DNA of 38,621 bases from Corallococcus sp. CA053C (GCF_003611675.1 NZ_RAWA01000042.1:1-38621), one strand, 5' to 3'; positions 22,673 through 31,379 are shown, counted from the stretch's first letter. The notes: generated by a model from the letters alone, not told the origin. Made by a program: numbers and translations.

Positions 22673-24646
22673 ATGGCCGTACCCCTGACACTCAAGGTCT
22701 TCAAGGGCGACACGCTGGTTGCCTCCAAGGACTACGAGCGCGACATCATCAAGATTGGTCGTCTCTCTTCCGCGCACCTGTGCCTGGAGGACGACAAGGT
22801 CAGCCGCATCCACTCCGTCATCGAGGTCGCGGGCGACGGCTCCATGTCCATCATCGACATGGGCAGCGTCGAAGGCACCTACGTCAACGGCAAGCGCATC
22901 AACAAGGGGCAGATCTCCTTCGGTGACGAGGTCCGCGTGGGCGGCACCACCATCCGCCTGGAGAACCCGGCCGCCGTGGCCGCGGTGAACCTGGCCGCCG
23001 CCGTCGCGCAGGCGGCCGCGCCCACCGACAAGAACGCCACCGTGGCCCCCGTGGCCGGCGCTTCCGCCGCCGCCATCGCGCAGGCCGTGGCCGCTCCGGT
23101 CGCGCCCGTTGTGACGGCGCCCGTCGCCGCTCCGCCTCCGCCCGCCGCCGCCGCGATGGATGCGTCGGTCGCGCCCACGCAGAAGAACAAGGTCGTGGCG
23201 CCCGCCGCCAAGGCACACGAGGAGGCTCCGGAAGCCCCTTCCGAGGACGAGGTGGCCGCGCCGCGCGTGCGCACCGTGCGCCGCACCAAGTCCAGCGGGC
23301 CGCAGGGCGTGTCGCTGCGCCTGCTCTGGGGTGATCAGCGCGTGGGCGAGTTCTTCGTGCCCCCGGGCGCGAAGAAGGGCTTCACGGTCGGCAGCGCCAA
23401 GGGCGTGGACTTCGTGATGGACGACGCCAAGCTGGGCGGTCCCTCCTTCGAAGTGCTGCGCACCGACGGACAGACCTTCTCCGTGCGCTTCGCGCGCAAG
23501 ATGAAGGGCGAGCTGACCCGCAAGGGCGAAACGCTCGACCTGGAAGCGGTCATCGAGTCGGGCAAGGCCTCCAATGAGGGCGAGTCCTACGCCGTCACGC
23601 TGGAGGCCGACGACTTCTTCTGGGTGGACCTGGGCGGCCTCACGCTGGAGGCGCAGCTCCAGTCGATGTCCAAGCGCGTGGTCGTGCCCGTGGGCGAGAA
23701 CCTCGACTACACGGCGCTCAACATCTTCCTGGTGATGTTCTTCATCGCCACCGCGTTCGTCATCCACTCGATGAACAGCAGCGGGGAAGGGGATGAGTAC
23801 GCGGACGAGCTCGCGGGCAACGATGCGCGCATCGCGAAGCTGATCATCAAGGCCCCCGAGACCCAGAAGAACAAGTTCCTGGAGAAGCTCAACCAGCAGA
23901 AGGAGAAGAAGTTGGGCGAGATGGCCCAGAAGACGCGCGGTGACGAAGGCCAGATGGGCAAGAAGAACGAGCTCAAGGCCAACAACCGCACCGTGTCCAA
24001 GGGCGACCTGAACAGGAAGGACGAGGCGCGCGCCCTCACCGCGAAGATCTTCGGCGGCGGCAAGGGCGGCATCTCCAACATCTTCGGCAAGTCCGGCCTG
24101 GGCGGTGAGCTCAAGAGCGCCATGGGCAACGTGTTCAGCGCCAAGGTGGGCAACGCGGGCGGCTTCGGCGGCATGGGTCTGCGCGGCAGCGGCGGTGGCG
24201 GCGGTACCGGTGACAGCATCGGCATCGGCGGCATTGGCACCAAGGGCCGTGGCGGCGGCAGCGGCGGCTACGGTACCGGCGTGGGCACGCTCGGCGGCAA
24301 GCAGAGCGTGGACGTGGGCATCACGTCCTCCGTCCTGGAGGTCATGGGCTCGCTGGACAAGGAGCTCATCCGCCAGGTCATCCAGCGCAACCGCGGGCAG
24401 ATCCGCTACTGCTACGAGAGCCTGCTCAACCGCTTCCCCAAGCTGGGCGGCAAGGTCTCAGTGAAGTTCATCATCAGCGCCACGGGCTCGGTGGCCACGT
24501 CCAACGTCGCGCAGTCCACGGCGGGCAACTCGGACCTGGAGACCTGCGTCGCGGGCCGCGTGCGCACCTGGAAGTTCCCGGAGCCCAAGGGTGGCGGCTC
24601 CGTGATCGTCACCTACCCGTTCATCTTCAAGCAGGCCGGCGACTAG
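22673..24646 (+). CDS. gltG: GltG-like gliding motility protein: FHA domain, membrane helix, AgmX/PglI-type C-terminus
   Basis: 657 residues from the ATG at 22673 (GGAG 8 bases upstream). Residues ~22-95 form an FHA domain, with the phosphothreonine-binding pattern IGRLSSAHLCL, VSRIHSVIE and GSVEGTYVNG. An Ala/Pro-rich linker follows, then a second beta-rich region (VSLRLLWGDQRVGEFFVPPGA). One membrane helix lies at ~348-367 (ALNIFLVMFFIATAFVI). The periplasmic part has a Lys/Glu-rich coiled coil, a Gly-rich stretch, and a TonB-like AgmX/PglI C-terminal domain (IQRNRGQIRYCYESLLNRFP ... LETCVAGRVRTWKFP). In Myxococcus xanthus, GltG has this order and couples the inner-membrane Agl motor to the periplasmic gliding machinery. 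None of the other glt genes is seen beside it, which is odd. Confidence 0.75.
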   Translation: MAVPLTLKVFKGDTLVASKDYERDIIKIGRLSSAHLCLEDDKVSRIHSVIEVAGDGSMSIIDMGSVEGTYVNGKRINKGQISFGDEVRVGGTTIRLENPAAVAAVNLAAAVAQAAAPTDKNATVAPVAGASAAAIAQAVAAPVAPVVTAPVAAPPPPAAAAMDASVAPTQKNKVVAPAAKAHEEAPEAPSEDEVAAPRVRTVRRTKSSGPQGVSLRLLWGDQRVGEFFVPPGAKKGFTVGSAKGVDFVMDDAKLGGPSFEVLRTDGQTFSVRFARKMKGELTRKGETLDLEAVIESGKASNEGESYAVTLEADDFFWVDLGGLTLEAQLQSMSKRVVVPVGENLDYTALNIFLVMFFIATAFVIHSMNSSGEGDEYADELAGNDARIAKLIIKAPETQKNKFLEKLNQQKEKKLGEMAQKTRGDEGQMGKKNELKANNRTVSKGDLNRKDEARALTAKIFGGGKGGISNIFGKSGLGGELKSAMGNVFSAKVGNAGGFGGMGLRGSGGGGGTGDSIGIGGIGTKGRGGGSGGYGTGVGTLGGKQSVDVGITSSVLEVMGSLDKELIRQVIQRNRGQIRYCYESLLNRFPKLGGKVSVKFIISATGSVATSNVAQSTAGNSDLETCVAGRVRTWKFPEPKGGGSVIVTYPFIFKQAGD

Positions 24647-24674
24647 CCTGGACTCGACTTCATCCGTGTGCCGC

Positions 24675-24704
24675 GCGGGCGGCCCTGACGACAGGGCTGC
24701 CCGC
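24675..24704 (+). terminator. Rho-independent-like terminator after gltG
   Basis: A 13-base stem (one G-T wobble) with a 4-base loop, left arm GCGGGCGGCCCTG, followed by TTCTTCACTTCC. It lies 29 bases after the gltG stop. Confidence 0.75.
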
Positions 24705-24778
24705 TTCTTCACTTCCTCCTCACGTCCCCGCGAGGCCCCGGCAGGAGCAGCGGAGGTGCGGAGGAAGCAGCGCGCTGA

Positions 24779-25277
24779 GCTCCCTCAAGCGTGGGCAGAG
24801 CCGAAGCCGGAAGAGGCAAGTGAGCCGCCTGAGGCAGGGGCGAGGCAGGAGCCGACCCCGGAGCGCCCGCCGCAACTGGATGGGGCGGGGTTGCTCAAGC
24901 AGGAGCTTCGCGCTGGACGTGTTCGCGTGCTGCAGGTGTGGAGGCAGGCGCCGGGTGCTGGCGTCCCTGACGGCAGCCGGCGGGGTGCGCGCCCTCTTGG
25001 AGCACCTGGGACTGCCCACGCTGCCTGGGAGACGGGCCCCAGCACGGGGGCCACCCCAGAAAGCGGGGTGTTGAGTCTGTAGCAGCAGTGGCCCCCATGC
25101 CCAAGCCGCCTGCCGCGCCCTTGAGGGGAGCGCGGCCTGAGCGGGCGTGTGCCCCATGAGGGCTGCACGGCTTCTGCACCGGCCTGGCGCACAGCTCGGC
25201 GGCACCCGTCAGCGTCCCTCCTCGGCACCTCTGCACCCGCCCTCACCCTCAACAGGCCTTCTATTCGCCCTATGCGT
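24779..25277 (+). mobile_element. IS91-tail repeat, copy B (full length, 499 bp)
   Basis: The unit starts at GCTCCCTCAAGCG and ends at CCCTATGCGT. Its first ~280 bases encode a transposase tail: LPQAWAEPKPEEASEPP, PQLDGAGLL, then after a +1 frameshift SFALDVFACCRCGGRRRVLAS, LLEHLGLPT and a TGA. The last ~205 bases are non-coding and almost the same in copies A, C, D and F. The extra base in TTGCTCAAGCAGGAG (copy F has TTGCTGCGCAGGAG) destroys the frame. The right edge cuts an IS21 istA relic. Confidence 0.85.
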
Positions 25278-25546
25278 CGTCGTCCGCGTAGGCTTCCAGA
25301 CTGGCGTCGGTGACGCGCAGCCAGACTTCGCTGCCGACGAGGCGCCAGGGCACCGAGTAGAAGCGCCGCTCGAAGAGGACGTGGCTGTCCTGGTGGACGC
25401 GCGTGGCCTTCCAGACGACGGGCGTGAAACGCTTCGCGGGCCGGACCCATCCTCAACGGCCGGGCCACCTCGCGCGCACCCGTCCCCATCCGGTGCAGGC
25501 GCACCAGCTCTCTCAACCTGTCCATGTCGACTCTCCGGTAACTCAT
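25278..25546 (-). pseudogene. IS21-family istA transposase relic with internal deletion
   Basis: From the ATG at 25546 (or 25525) the frame reads MDRLRELVRLHRMGTGAREVA, the N-terminal helix-turn-helix of IstA. At ~25441 it changes frame and jumps to the C-terminal domain: FTPVVWKATRVHQDSHVLF, RRFYSVPWRLVGSEVWLRV and YADDDA. The whole DDE catalytic core (~350 residues) is missing. The 3' end is cut at 25277/25278 by repeat copy B. No istB is seen. Confidence 0.85.
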
Positions 25547-25702
25547 CCGCGCGCGCCCCTCCGCACACCGCTCCGGCGGTGCTCGGTGGGGCGCGAGGAT
25601 GCATGGGATGACCACCCAGGTAGGCACTCAGCCCACTCACTGGCCACGTTTCTTCTAACTGCCTCCGCCCTGAACGGACCGCCTCAGCCTCTTCTCCGGC
25701 GA

Positions 25703-25770
25703 GCGATCCGCTTGGCCGACCCTGGGGCGATCCGCTTGGCCGACCCAGCTACGAACAGCTTGGCCGACCC
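25703..25770. repeat. Three 24-bp-spaced repeats, likely IS21 end (transposase binding sites)
   Basis: The core CTTGGCCGACCC occurs at 25711, 25735 and 25759, exactly 24 bases apart. The first two copies share a longer form, GCGATCCGCTTGGCCGACCC; the third is shortened at its left. They lie upstream of the istA relic, where IS21-family elements carry multiple repeats inside their ends. No coding gene lies between 25547 and 25980 apart from this. Confidence 0.7.
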
Positions 25771-25980
25771 GACTGCGAGCCATTGTTACCCCGGCCCGTT
25801 ACAGCGCCTCGGCGCACGCTGCTTGGCTGGCCACTTCATCCCCTCTATGCGCCAGGTCGTGCGCAAGTAGCCGATCGGCTATCTGTCCGATGCTCCACCG
25901 GAGAGGGATCCTCGCGCCGCTCCGAACCGAGCGCTGCAACCCAGCACCCTTGCCACAAATACAAATAAAGGAGTGGAGCC

Positions 25981-27507
25981 ATGCCGCTTACCGTCGCGCA
26001 CCTTCATGCGACCTTGAAGTCTCGCCTGCCGCAATTCAGTGATCGTTTGTTCGGCCAAGCCGGTGACACCTTTGTCGGCGGTTGGGAAGAATACCTTTTC
26101 GACACGCCACACGGTTGGTGGACCACGTCCAATCGCGAGTTTCCCGACCGAGGACACTCGTCTCAGCCGGCCCGGGCCATGAAGGCCTGCATCGAGAAGG
26201 CGACGCAGTACATCGACATCGTCACGATGGACGAACCGACAGGGGATTTCCGTAAGGACGTCGAGGACGGTTTGATCGCCCTCGCCGTGTCAGGGCGTCC
26301 CGTGACCGTTCGGTTCCTGCTAGGGCGCCAGGCCGGCGGCCCTAATCTGCACACGTGGCTGATGCTCAAGCAGCTGGCGGACCGAATCCGTCAAGCGAAG
26401 CCGCGAGCTTCGCAGCTGAACGTATACCTGGCGCAATTCCGCTGGGAGTCGGCGTCCTGGAACCACGCCAAGCTCATCGCCATCGACGGCGGCGTGCTCA
26501 TCACCGGCGGCCACAACATGTGGGACGGCCACTATCTCGCAAAGAATCCAGTCTTCGACATCTCCATGCGCTTTGACGGGGGCATCGCGAGGGGCGGCCA
26601 CCGGTTCGCTGACGCCCTGTGGAACTTCGTCCGCGCCAACAATCGGCGCCCCCCGGGCGGCGCGACCTACTCCAACTACCTCAACCCGGACTTGAAGATC
26701 GATGAAAGCGCGCCGCCACCTCGCAGCGAGTCATTTGAGGCCGTCGCGGCCGATGCCTCGCCCGCGGCCGATGCCTCCAACCGTTTCCCGGCACTCTGGG
26801 TGGCGAGCCCCGGATGGGGGGTTTACACCGCTCCCCGGGTCCTCGAAGGCGCCATGATGATCGCCCTCGTCGAGGGCCTGAAGCAGGCGAAGCAAAGCTG
26901 CAAGATGTCGCTGCAGGACCTCGGCTCGCCTCACATGAGCGCCGTCGATTTCAAGACCTGGAGGCCGAGGGACTATCCTTTCGATCTGATTGGATGTGGC
27001 GGCTCCTGGTTCATCCTGCCCCTCATCGACAATTTCGCGGAATTCCTGCATAAGAACGCCAGCGCTACACTGGAGATCATCTTGTCGGCGCCGACCGATG
27101 GCGCCCACAGCTATGGTCATGGCGTCAAGCTGCAGACGATCTTGAACCTGCTGTCGCAGCGGATGAACGCCCAGTTTCAAACGTCCAAGAACCACGCCCT
27201 GAAGATTCTGAACGAGCGCGTCTTCCTCAAGACCATCGCCTTCAGCGACGGCCGGGAAGCGTGGCGCGACGGGGCAAAAAAAGACAATCACGCCAAGTTC
27301 TGGATTCTGGACGACAAGATATGCCACGTCGGTTCGGACAATTGCTATCCCTACGTAAAGCGTATCGGACAGGCCGCACTTCAAGAATTCGGTGTGATCG
27401 GGGAGTTCCCCCCTTCAGTCAGAGACATGGTGATGGAGGGTTACTACAACCACGCGAGCCGACACGGCGTCCGTACGGACGCGGAGCTCGCCGATTTGAC
27501 CTGGTAG
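25981..27507 (+). CDS. Phospholipase D-superfamily protein with two HKD motifs
   Basis: 508 residues. Two catalytic motifs are complete: NHAKLIAIDGGVLITGGHN (H162, K164, D169) and NHAKFWILDDKICHVGSDN (H437, K439, D444). Two motifs in one chain form the full active site of PLD enzymes, which cleave or transfer phosphodiester head groups through a phospho-histidine. No signal peptide is visible, as in PLD toxins and type VI effectors of the Tle5 kind, but no transport domain is present either. GGAG of AAAGGAGTGG is the ribosome site. Codon use is less GC-biased than in neighbours, suggesting transfer. No immunity or VgrG gene is next to it, so a housekeeping or stress role is possible. Confidence 0.88.
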   Translation: MPLTVAHLHATLKSRLPQFSDRLFGQAGDTFVGGWEEYLFDTPHGWWTTSNREFPDRGHSSQPARAMKACIEKATQYIDIVTMDEPTGDFRKDVEDGLIALAVSGRPVTVRFLLGRQAGGPNLHTWLMLKQLADRIRQAKPRASQLNVYLAQFRWESASWNHAKLIAIDGGVLITGGHNMWDGHYLAKNPVFDISMRFDGGIARGGHRFADALWNFVRANNRRPPGGATYSNYLNPDLKIDESAPPPRSESFEAVAADASPAADASNRFPALWVASPGWGVYTAPRVLEGAMMIALVEGLKQAKQSCKMSLQDLGSPHMSAVDFKTWRPRDYPFDLIGCGGSWFILPLIDNFAEFLHKNASATLEIILSAPTDGAHSYGHGVKLQTILNLLSQRMNAQFQTSKNHALKILNERVFLKTIAFSDGREAWRDGAKKDNHAKFWILDDKICHVGSDNCYPYVKRIGQAALQEFGVIGEFPPSVRDMVMEGYYNHASRHGVRTDAELADLTW

Positions 27508-27605
27508 GAGAGCTGACCGGGCGGAAACCTGCCCCGCGACGGGGCCGACCTGCCAGCGGCGCTGGAGGACCCGCGCCGCTCAGGTGGAATCGGGTGGAGC
27601 TGAAC

Positions 27606-28412
27606 CTACCTGATCCAGAGTGCCATCAGCTCGGCGCGGCTCGACACCGCGAAGGCGCGATAGACGTGCTCGATGTACTTGTGCGTCGTGCGCAGGCTCA
27701 AGCCGGTGGACGCGGCGATCTGCTTCTCGCCGCGCCCGGTGAGGAGATGTTCGAGGATGGAGCGGTGGCGCGGCGGCAAGCGGCTTCGGACACCGCCCAG
27801 GCGCAGGCACCCCTGTGCATCGTGCTCCGGCTCCAGCCAGCTCCGGTAGCACCACGACGCGCTCCGGAACATCAACTCGAGCAGTTCGCGCTCGCGCTGG
27901 CCAAAGCGCCTCTCGCCCCAAGGGCGCACCGCCACGAGGTAGGCCGAGGCTCCGGCGCCGAGCGGTACGGCGCTCGCGAGGATGTCGTCGTAGCCCAGCC
28001 CGCGCCCCCATTCCGCGACGTGCGGGTGAGAGTACCACTCCTGGTCGGAGACCAGCTCCTCGCGACACGCGCTCCGCAAGCGACCGGCGCCCCGGGCGAA
28101 GGGGCCCCACATCGGGTGCTGGCGATACCCGGATTCGACGAGGTAAGCCCTTTGCCAGCGGAGGAGCGTGATCTCGTCGACTCCGTGGACGTACGAGTGG
28201 GTGATGATGGCGGCGTTATCGCGCGACGGCGGCGGCGGATCGCCCACGATACTCCACCACAGCACACCCGCACCGATGAGCGCGCCCGTGGACTCCGTCA
28301 GGTGGCGGAGGGAAGCGTCGGGTCGGTGGTCGGCGCTGGAGATCTCGCCGAGCGCGCCAACGAACTGCGACACCGCACGGTAGTCTCCAATGGAGGGTCG
28401 TGACTTGCGCAT
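27606..28412 (-). CDS. LuxR-family transcriptional regulator
   Basis: 268 residues from the ATG at 28412. The C-terminal ~60 residues are a LuxR/FixJ helix-turn-helix: LPPRHRSILEHLLTGRGEKQIAASTGLSLRTTHKYIEHVYRAF, with the conserved E-K-Q-I-A and T-V/T-x-x-Y positions. The N-terminal ~200 residues are an unrecognised sensor-like region, with IVGDPPPPSRDNAAIITHSYVHGVDEI and ASAYLVAVRPWGERRFGQRERELLELMFRSA, reminiscent of GAF-type domains that end in a helix just before the HTH. No receiver-domain Asp motif is seen, so it is not a simple response regulator. Its target genes are unknown. Confidence 0.85.
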   Translation of the reverse strand: MRKSRPSIGDYRAVSQFVGALGEISSADHRPDASLRHLTESTGALIGAGVLWWSIVGDPPPPSRDNAAIITHSYVHGVDEITLLRWQRAYLVESGYRQHPMWGPFARGAGRLRSACREELVSDQEWYSHPHVAEWGRGLGYDDILASAVPLGAGASAYLVAVRPWGERRFGQRERELLELMFRSASWCYRSWLEPEHDAQGCLRLGGVRSRLPPRHRSILEHLLTGRGEKQIAASTGLSLRTTHKYIEHVYRAFAVSSRAELMALWIR

Positions 28413-28530
28413 ATTCAGCCGTACGATAACAAGCGTCAGGGCTCCGGAGAAACGGTCGCAGGAGCACGCCTCGCCCGAACCCGGCCGGAGTGGCCAGGAC
28501 CCGCCGCAAGCCCTGGCAGCCACCGGGCAG

Positions 28531-28776
28531 GTTGGCCCCAGCACGGGGGCCACCCCAGAACGCGGGGTGTTGAGTCAGTAGCAGCAGTGGCCCCCATGCC
28601 CAAGCCGCCTGCCGCACCCCTGAGGGGAGCGCGGCCTGAGCGGGCGTGTGCCCCATGAGGGCTGCACGGCTTCTGCACCGGCCTGGCGCACAGCTCGGCG
28701 GCACCCGTCAGCGTCCCTCCTCGGCACCTCTGCACCCGCCCTCACCCTCAACAGGCCTTCTATTCGCCCTATGCGT
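28531..28776 (+). mobile_element. IS91-tail repeat, copy C (left-truncated)
   Basis: About 246 bases from GGCCCCAGCACGGGGGCC to CCCTATGCGT match copies B, D and F closely. The transposase coding part is mostly missing. The right edge supplies the ATG of the 58-residue frame that follows. Confidence 0.85.
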
Positions 28777-28947
28777 CGGTACGACATCCTGGAGGTCTTC
28801 CGGAAGACCTACGACATCGTGAAGGACGAAGCGCCCAAGCAGGTTGCCTTGACGCTCATCGAGTCGGAAGAAGACCCGAAGTACCGCAAGAAGTACGCGG
28901 GGCTCTGGAAGGACCTCGTGGCGAAGAAGCGCGCCGCGAGGGATTGA
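28771..28947 (+). CDS. 58-residue frame using a start codon from the repeat end
   Basis: The ATG lies within the last bases of copy C (CCCT-ATG-CGT). The product reads RYDILEVFRKTYDIVKDEAPKQVALTLIESEEDPKYRKKYAGLWKDL, a charged helical sequence that looks like real protein. It is probably the C-terminal end of a longer gene whose 5' part was lost at the junction. Whether it is translated is unknown: the upstream ribosome site is poor. I do not recognise the parent. Confidence 0.45.
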   Translation: MRRYDILEVFRKTYDIVKDEAPKQVALTLIESEEDPKYRKKYAGLWKDLVAKKRAARD

Positions 28948-29009
28948 GTCGCACTCCGCGTGACTCGCCGACGTGAGGCGTTCTAGGGTCCCGCGCCCTG
29001 GAGGAAGTA

Positions 29010-29693
29010 ATGACCTCGATGTCGTCCGATGTTCCCGCAGCGCCGAAGAAGTCCGTACTGCCTGGGGTCGCCCTGGGTTTCTCCATCGCCAGCCTGTGCC
29101 TCATCTGTCTGTGGCCGGTGGGGCTCGTGCTGTCCATTATCGCGATGGTGAAGACGGGCAAGCCGGGGCAGCAAGGCCGGGGGCTCGCCATCGCGGCGCT
29201 GATCATCTCGGTGGGCAGCATCTTCTTCAGCGGCATCATGGCCGCCATCGCCATTCCCAACTTCATCAGGTTCCAGGCGCGCGCGAAGCAGGCGGAGTGC
29301 AAGGTGAACCTCAAGTCCATCTACATCTCCGCGAAGGGACAGCTTGCGGAAGAGCAGCCCCTGGGGTCCCTCACGGATCTGGGCTTCGCGCCGGAGCCTG
29401 GCAACCGCTATGCGTACGTGCTGAGCCTTCCGGATTCCTTCGTCCCCGTGAGCGAGCGCTTCACCGCGGTCGACGCGACCGAAATCCAGGCGGCCCTGGA
29501 CAACGCTGGCGTGGCGCCGGGCGTGCAGGGCGAATGCCCCGAATGCATCCTGACGGCCGCGTGCGTGGGCAACGTGGACAACGACGACACGCTGGATGTG
29601 TGGAGCATCTCCACCGCGGAGCGCACCGACGCGGAGGGCAAGGCCATTGCTCCCGGAGAGGTGTTCAACCACGTGAATGACGGGGAGGAGTGA
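29010..29693 (+). CDS. DUF4190-type membrane protein with prepilin-like segment
   Basis: 227 residues; GGAGG 6 bases before the ATG. Two membrane helices (GVALGFSIASLCLICLWPVGLVLSIIAMV and LAIAALIISVGSIFFSGIMAAIAIPNF) with KTGKPGQQGRG between them give the DUF4190 pattern. The second helix ends as AIAIPNFIRFQARAKQAECKVNLKSIY, the typical pseudopilin sequence after the N-methylated helix, though no prepilin peptidase site precedes it. The rest is a globular periplasmic domain with a Cys pair (GECPECILTAAC). Proteins joining these parts are frequent in myxobacteria; their role is unknown. Confidence 0.8.
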   Translation: MTSMSSDVPAAPKKSVLPGVALGFSIASLCLICLWPVGLVLSIIAMVKTGKPGQQGRGLAIAALIISVGSIFFSGIMAAIAIPNFIRFQARAKQAECKVNLKSIYISAKGQLAEEQPLGSLTDLGFAPEPGNRYAYVLSLPDSFVPVSERFTAVDATEIQAALDNAGVAPGVQGECPECILTAACVGNVDNDDTLDVWSISTAERTDAEGKAIAPGEVFNHVNDGEE

Positions 29694-29730
29694 AGGCCCC
29701 GCCTGGCGGATGACACGCGCATGAAAAGGA

Positions 29731-29758
29731 CCTCGCGGCGAAGCAACGCGCCGCGAGG
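29731..29758. terminator. Bidirectional terminator
   Basis: A 10-base perfect stem (CCTCGCGGCG with CGCCGCGAGG) with an 8-base loop. It is followed by CCTCTGCTTTT on the plus strand and by TCCTTTTC on the minus strand. It separates the DUF4190 gene from the convergent arylsulfatase fragment. Confidence 0.85.
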
Positions 29759-29777
29759 CCTCTGCTTTTCGAGGGGC

Positions 29778-30079
29778 TCAATCCATCCGCACGTGCTGCT
29801 CCAGGCGTTCAGCCGGGGTCAGCTCGCGGTTGGCGTTCACCAAGTCGAACTCGAAGGTGACGTGTTCGATGCGGCCGGTGAACTTGAAGGGCATGAGGTC
29901 GCGATACTTCGGGCTGACCGGCGCTCGGTTGTCCATGCCCACGTCCATGCACTCGGTGCTGAAGCGGGCGCGCGTCTGTCTTTCCAGGTGCACCTCGCCC
30001 ACGCCCCGGCCGTTGATGAAGAGCTGCACGTTGGCGGGACCGCCCAGGGTGGTGGACTCGTTGGTGAACACCACCGACA
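29778..30079 (-). pseudogene. Arylsulfatase C-terminal fragment
   Basis: About 100 residues remain: ELSVVFTNESTTLGGPANVQLFINGRGVGEVHLER, then FSTECMDVGMDNRAPVSPKY and FTGRIEHVTFEFDL. This is the C-terminal beta-sheet domain that follows the sulfatase core in bacterial arylsulfatases. The catalytic N-terminal ~450 residues, including the formylglycine Cys, are missing. The cut lies at 30079/30080, where repeat copy D starts. A TTG in the repeat could act as a start but the product would have no activity. Confidence 0.75.
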
Positions 30080-30433
30080 GCTCCCTCAAGCGTGGGCAGA
30101 GCCGAAGCCGGAAGAGGCAAGTGAGCCGCCTTTAGCAGCGGGGAGGCAGGAGCCGCCCCAGGAGGGCACGCCGCAACTGGCTGGGAGACGGGCCCCAGCA
30201 CGGGGGCCACCCCAGAACGCGGGGTGTTGAGTCAGTAGCAGCAGTGGCCCCCATGCCCAAGCCGCCTGCCGCACCCCTGAGGGGAGCGCGGCCTGAGGGG
30301 GCGTGTGCCCCATGAGGGCTGCACGGCTTCTGCACCGGCTTGGCGCACAGCTCGGCGGCACCCGTCAGCGTCCCTCCTCGGCACCTCTGCACCCGCCCTC
30401 ACCCTCAACAGGCCTTCTATTCGCCCTATGCGT
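30080..30433 (+). mobile_element. IS91-tail repeat, copy D (internal deletion)
   Basis: The unit has both ends, GCTCCCTCAAGCG and CCCTATGCGT, but ~144 bases in the middle are gone: CCGCAACTGG joins directly to CTGGGAGACGGGCC. The zinc-ribbon coding part is therefore missing. Its left edge cuts an arylsulfatase gene and its right edge an M13 peptidase gene. Confidence 0.87.
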
Positions 30434-30434
30434 A

Positions 30435-31230
30435 GAAGCTCGCGTCGTTCAAGCCGAAGATCGGCTACCCGGTGAAGTGGCGGGACTACGGCGCGCTCGA
30501 GGTGAAGCGCGACGACGCGGTGGGCAACGCCATCCGCGCCGCCTCCTTCGAGTACGAGCGCAATCTGGCGAAGCTGGGCAATCCGGTGGACCGCGACGAG
30601 TGGTTCATGCCGCCCATGCAGGTGAACGCGTACGCGAACCCGACGATGAACGAGATCGTCTTCCCGGCCGCCATCCTGCAGCCCCCCTTCTTCGACCCGC
30701 ACGCGGACCCGGCCGTGAACTACGGCGCGATCGGCGCGGTCATCGGCCACGAGATCAGCCACCACTTCGACGACCAGGGCCGCAAGTACGACCCCGAGGG
30801 CCGCCTCACCGACTGGTGGAAGCCCAAGGACGTGCAGCGCTTCAAGGTCTACACGGACCAGCTCGTCGCGCAGTACGCGCAGTACGAGCCGCTGCCGGGC
30901 ACCAAGGTGAACGGCGAGCTCACGCTGGGTGAGAACATCGCGGGCCTGCTCGTGGCCTACGACGCCTACCAGCTGTCGCTGGGCGGCAAGCCCGCGCCGG
31001 TGCTCGAGGGCTTCTCGGGCGACCAGCGCTTCTTTCTCGGCCACGCGCAGGTGTGGCGCAGCAAGTACCGCGAGGAGGCGCTGCGCCAGCAGCTGGTGGT
31101 GGACTCGCACACCGCCGGCCACTTCCGCCCCAACGTGAGCCGCAACATCGACGCCCGGTACCAGGCCTTCGACGTGAAGCCGGGCCAGAAGCTGTTCCTG
31201 CCGCCCGAGCAGCGCGTGAAGATCTGGTAG
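30435..31230 (+). pseudogene. M13-family metallopeptidase (PepO/neprilysin-like), C-terminal catalytic part
   Basis: The frame opens KLASFKPKIGYPVKWRDY immediately after the repeat, and continues with VNAYANPTMNEIVFPAAIL, the zinc motif GHEISHHFDDQGRKYD, the third ligand in LGENIAG and the substrate-binding HFRPNVSRN, ending KIW. These are the conserved blocks of M13 zinc endopeptidases. About 265 of ~690 residues remain. The active-site motifs are intact, but the signal peptide and the N-terminal lobe are lost. An in-frame TAG lies at the junction, so no start upstream can be used; internal starts are possible but would give an unfolded protein. Confidence 0.88.
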
Positions 31231-31258
31231 GCGCGCACAGCGAGCGCTGAAGCACCGG

Positions 31259-31285
31259 AGGGCCCGCGGCAGCAGCGCGGGCCCT
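31259..31285 (+). terminator. Terminator after the M13 peptidase fragment
   Basis: A 10-base perfect stem (AGGGCCCGCG with CGCGGGCCCT) and a 7-base loop, followed by CTGCTTTG. It lies 28 bases after the stop codon. Confidence 0.75.
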
Positions 31286-31379
31286 CTGCTTTGCGGGGCT
31301 CCGCCTCACGAAGCAGAGGGGGGCGGCAGGCGGCACGGCAATGGGAGTAGGCTGGCCCCTCGGCAACGGAGGCAGCGGC

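Noticed and set aside
24785-25627. 280-codon minus-strand open frame through repeat copy B
   Set aside because: Only its first ~35 codons match IstA; the rest is out of frame and reads through the repeat.
30435-31230. M13 peptidase as an intact gene
   Set aside because: Although the zinc site is complete, the protein lacks ~60 percent of its N-terminal side and an in-frame TAG lies at the repeat junction.
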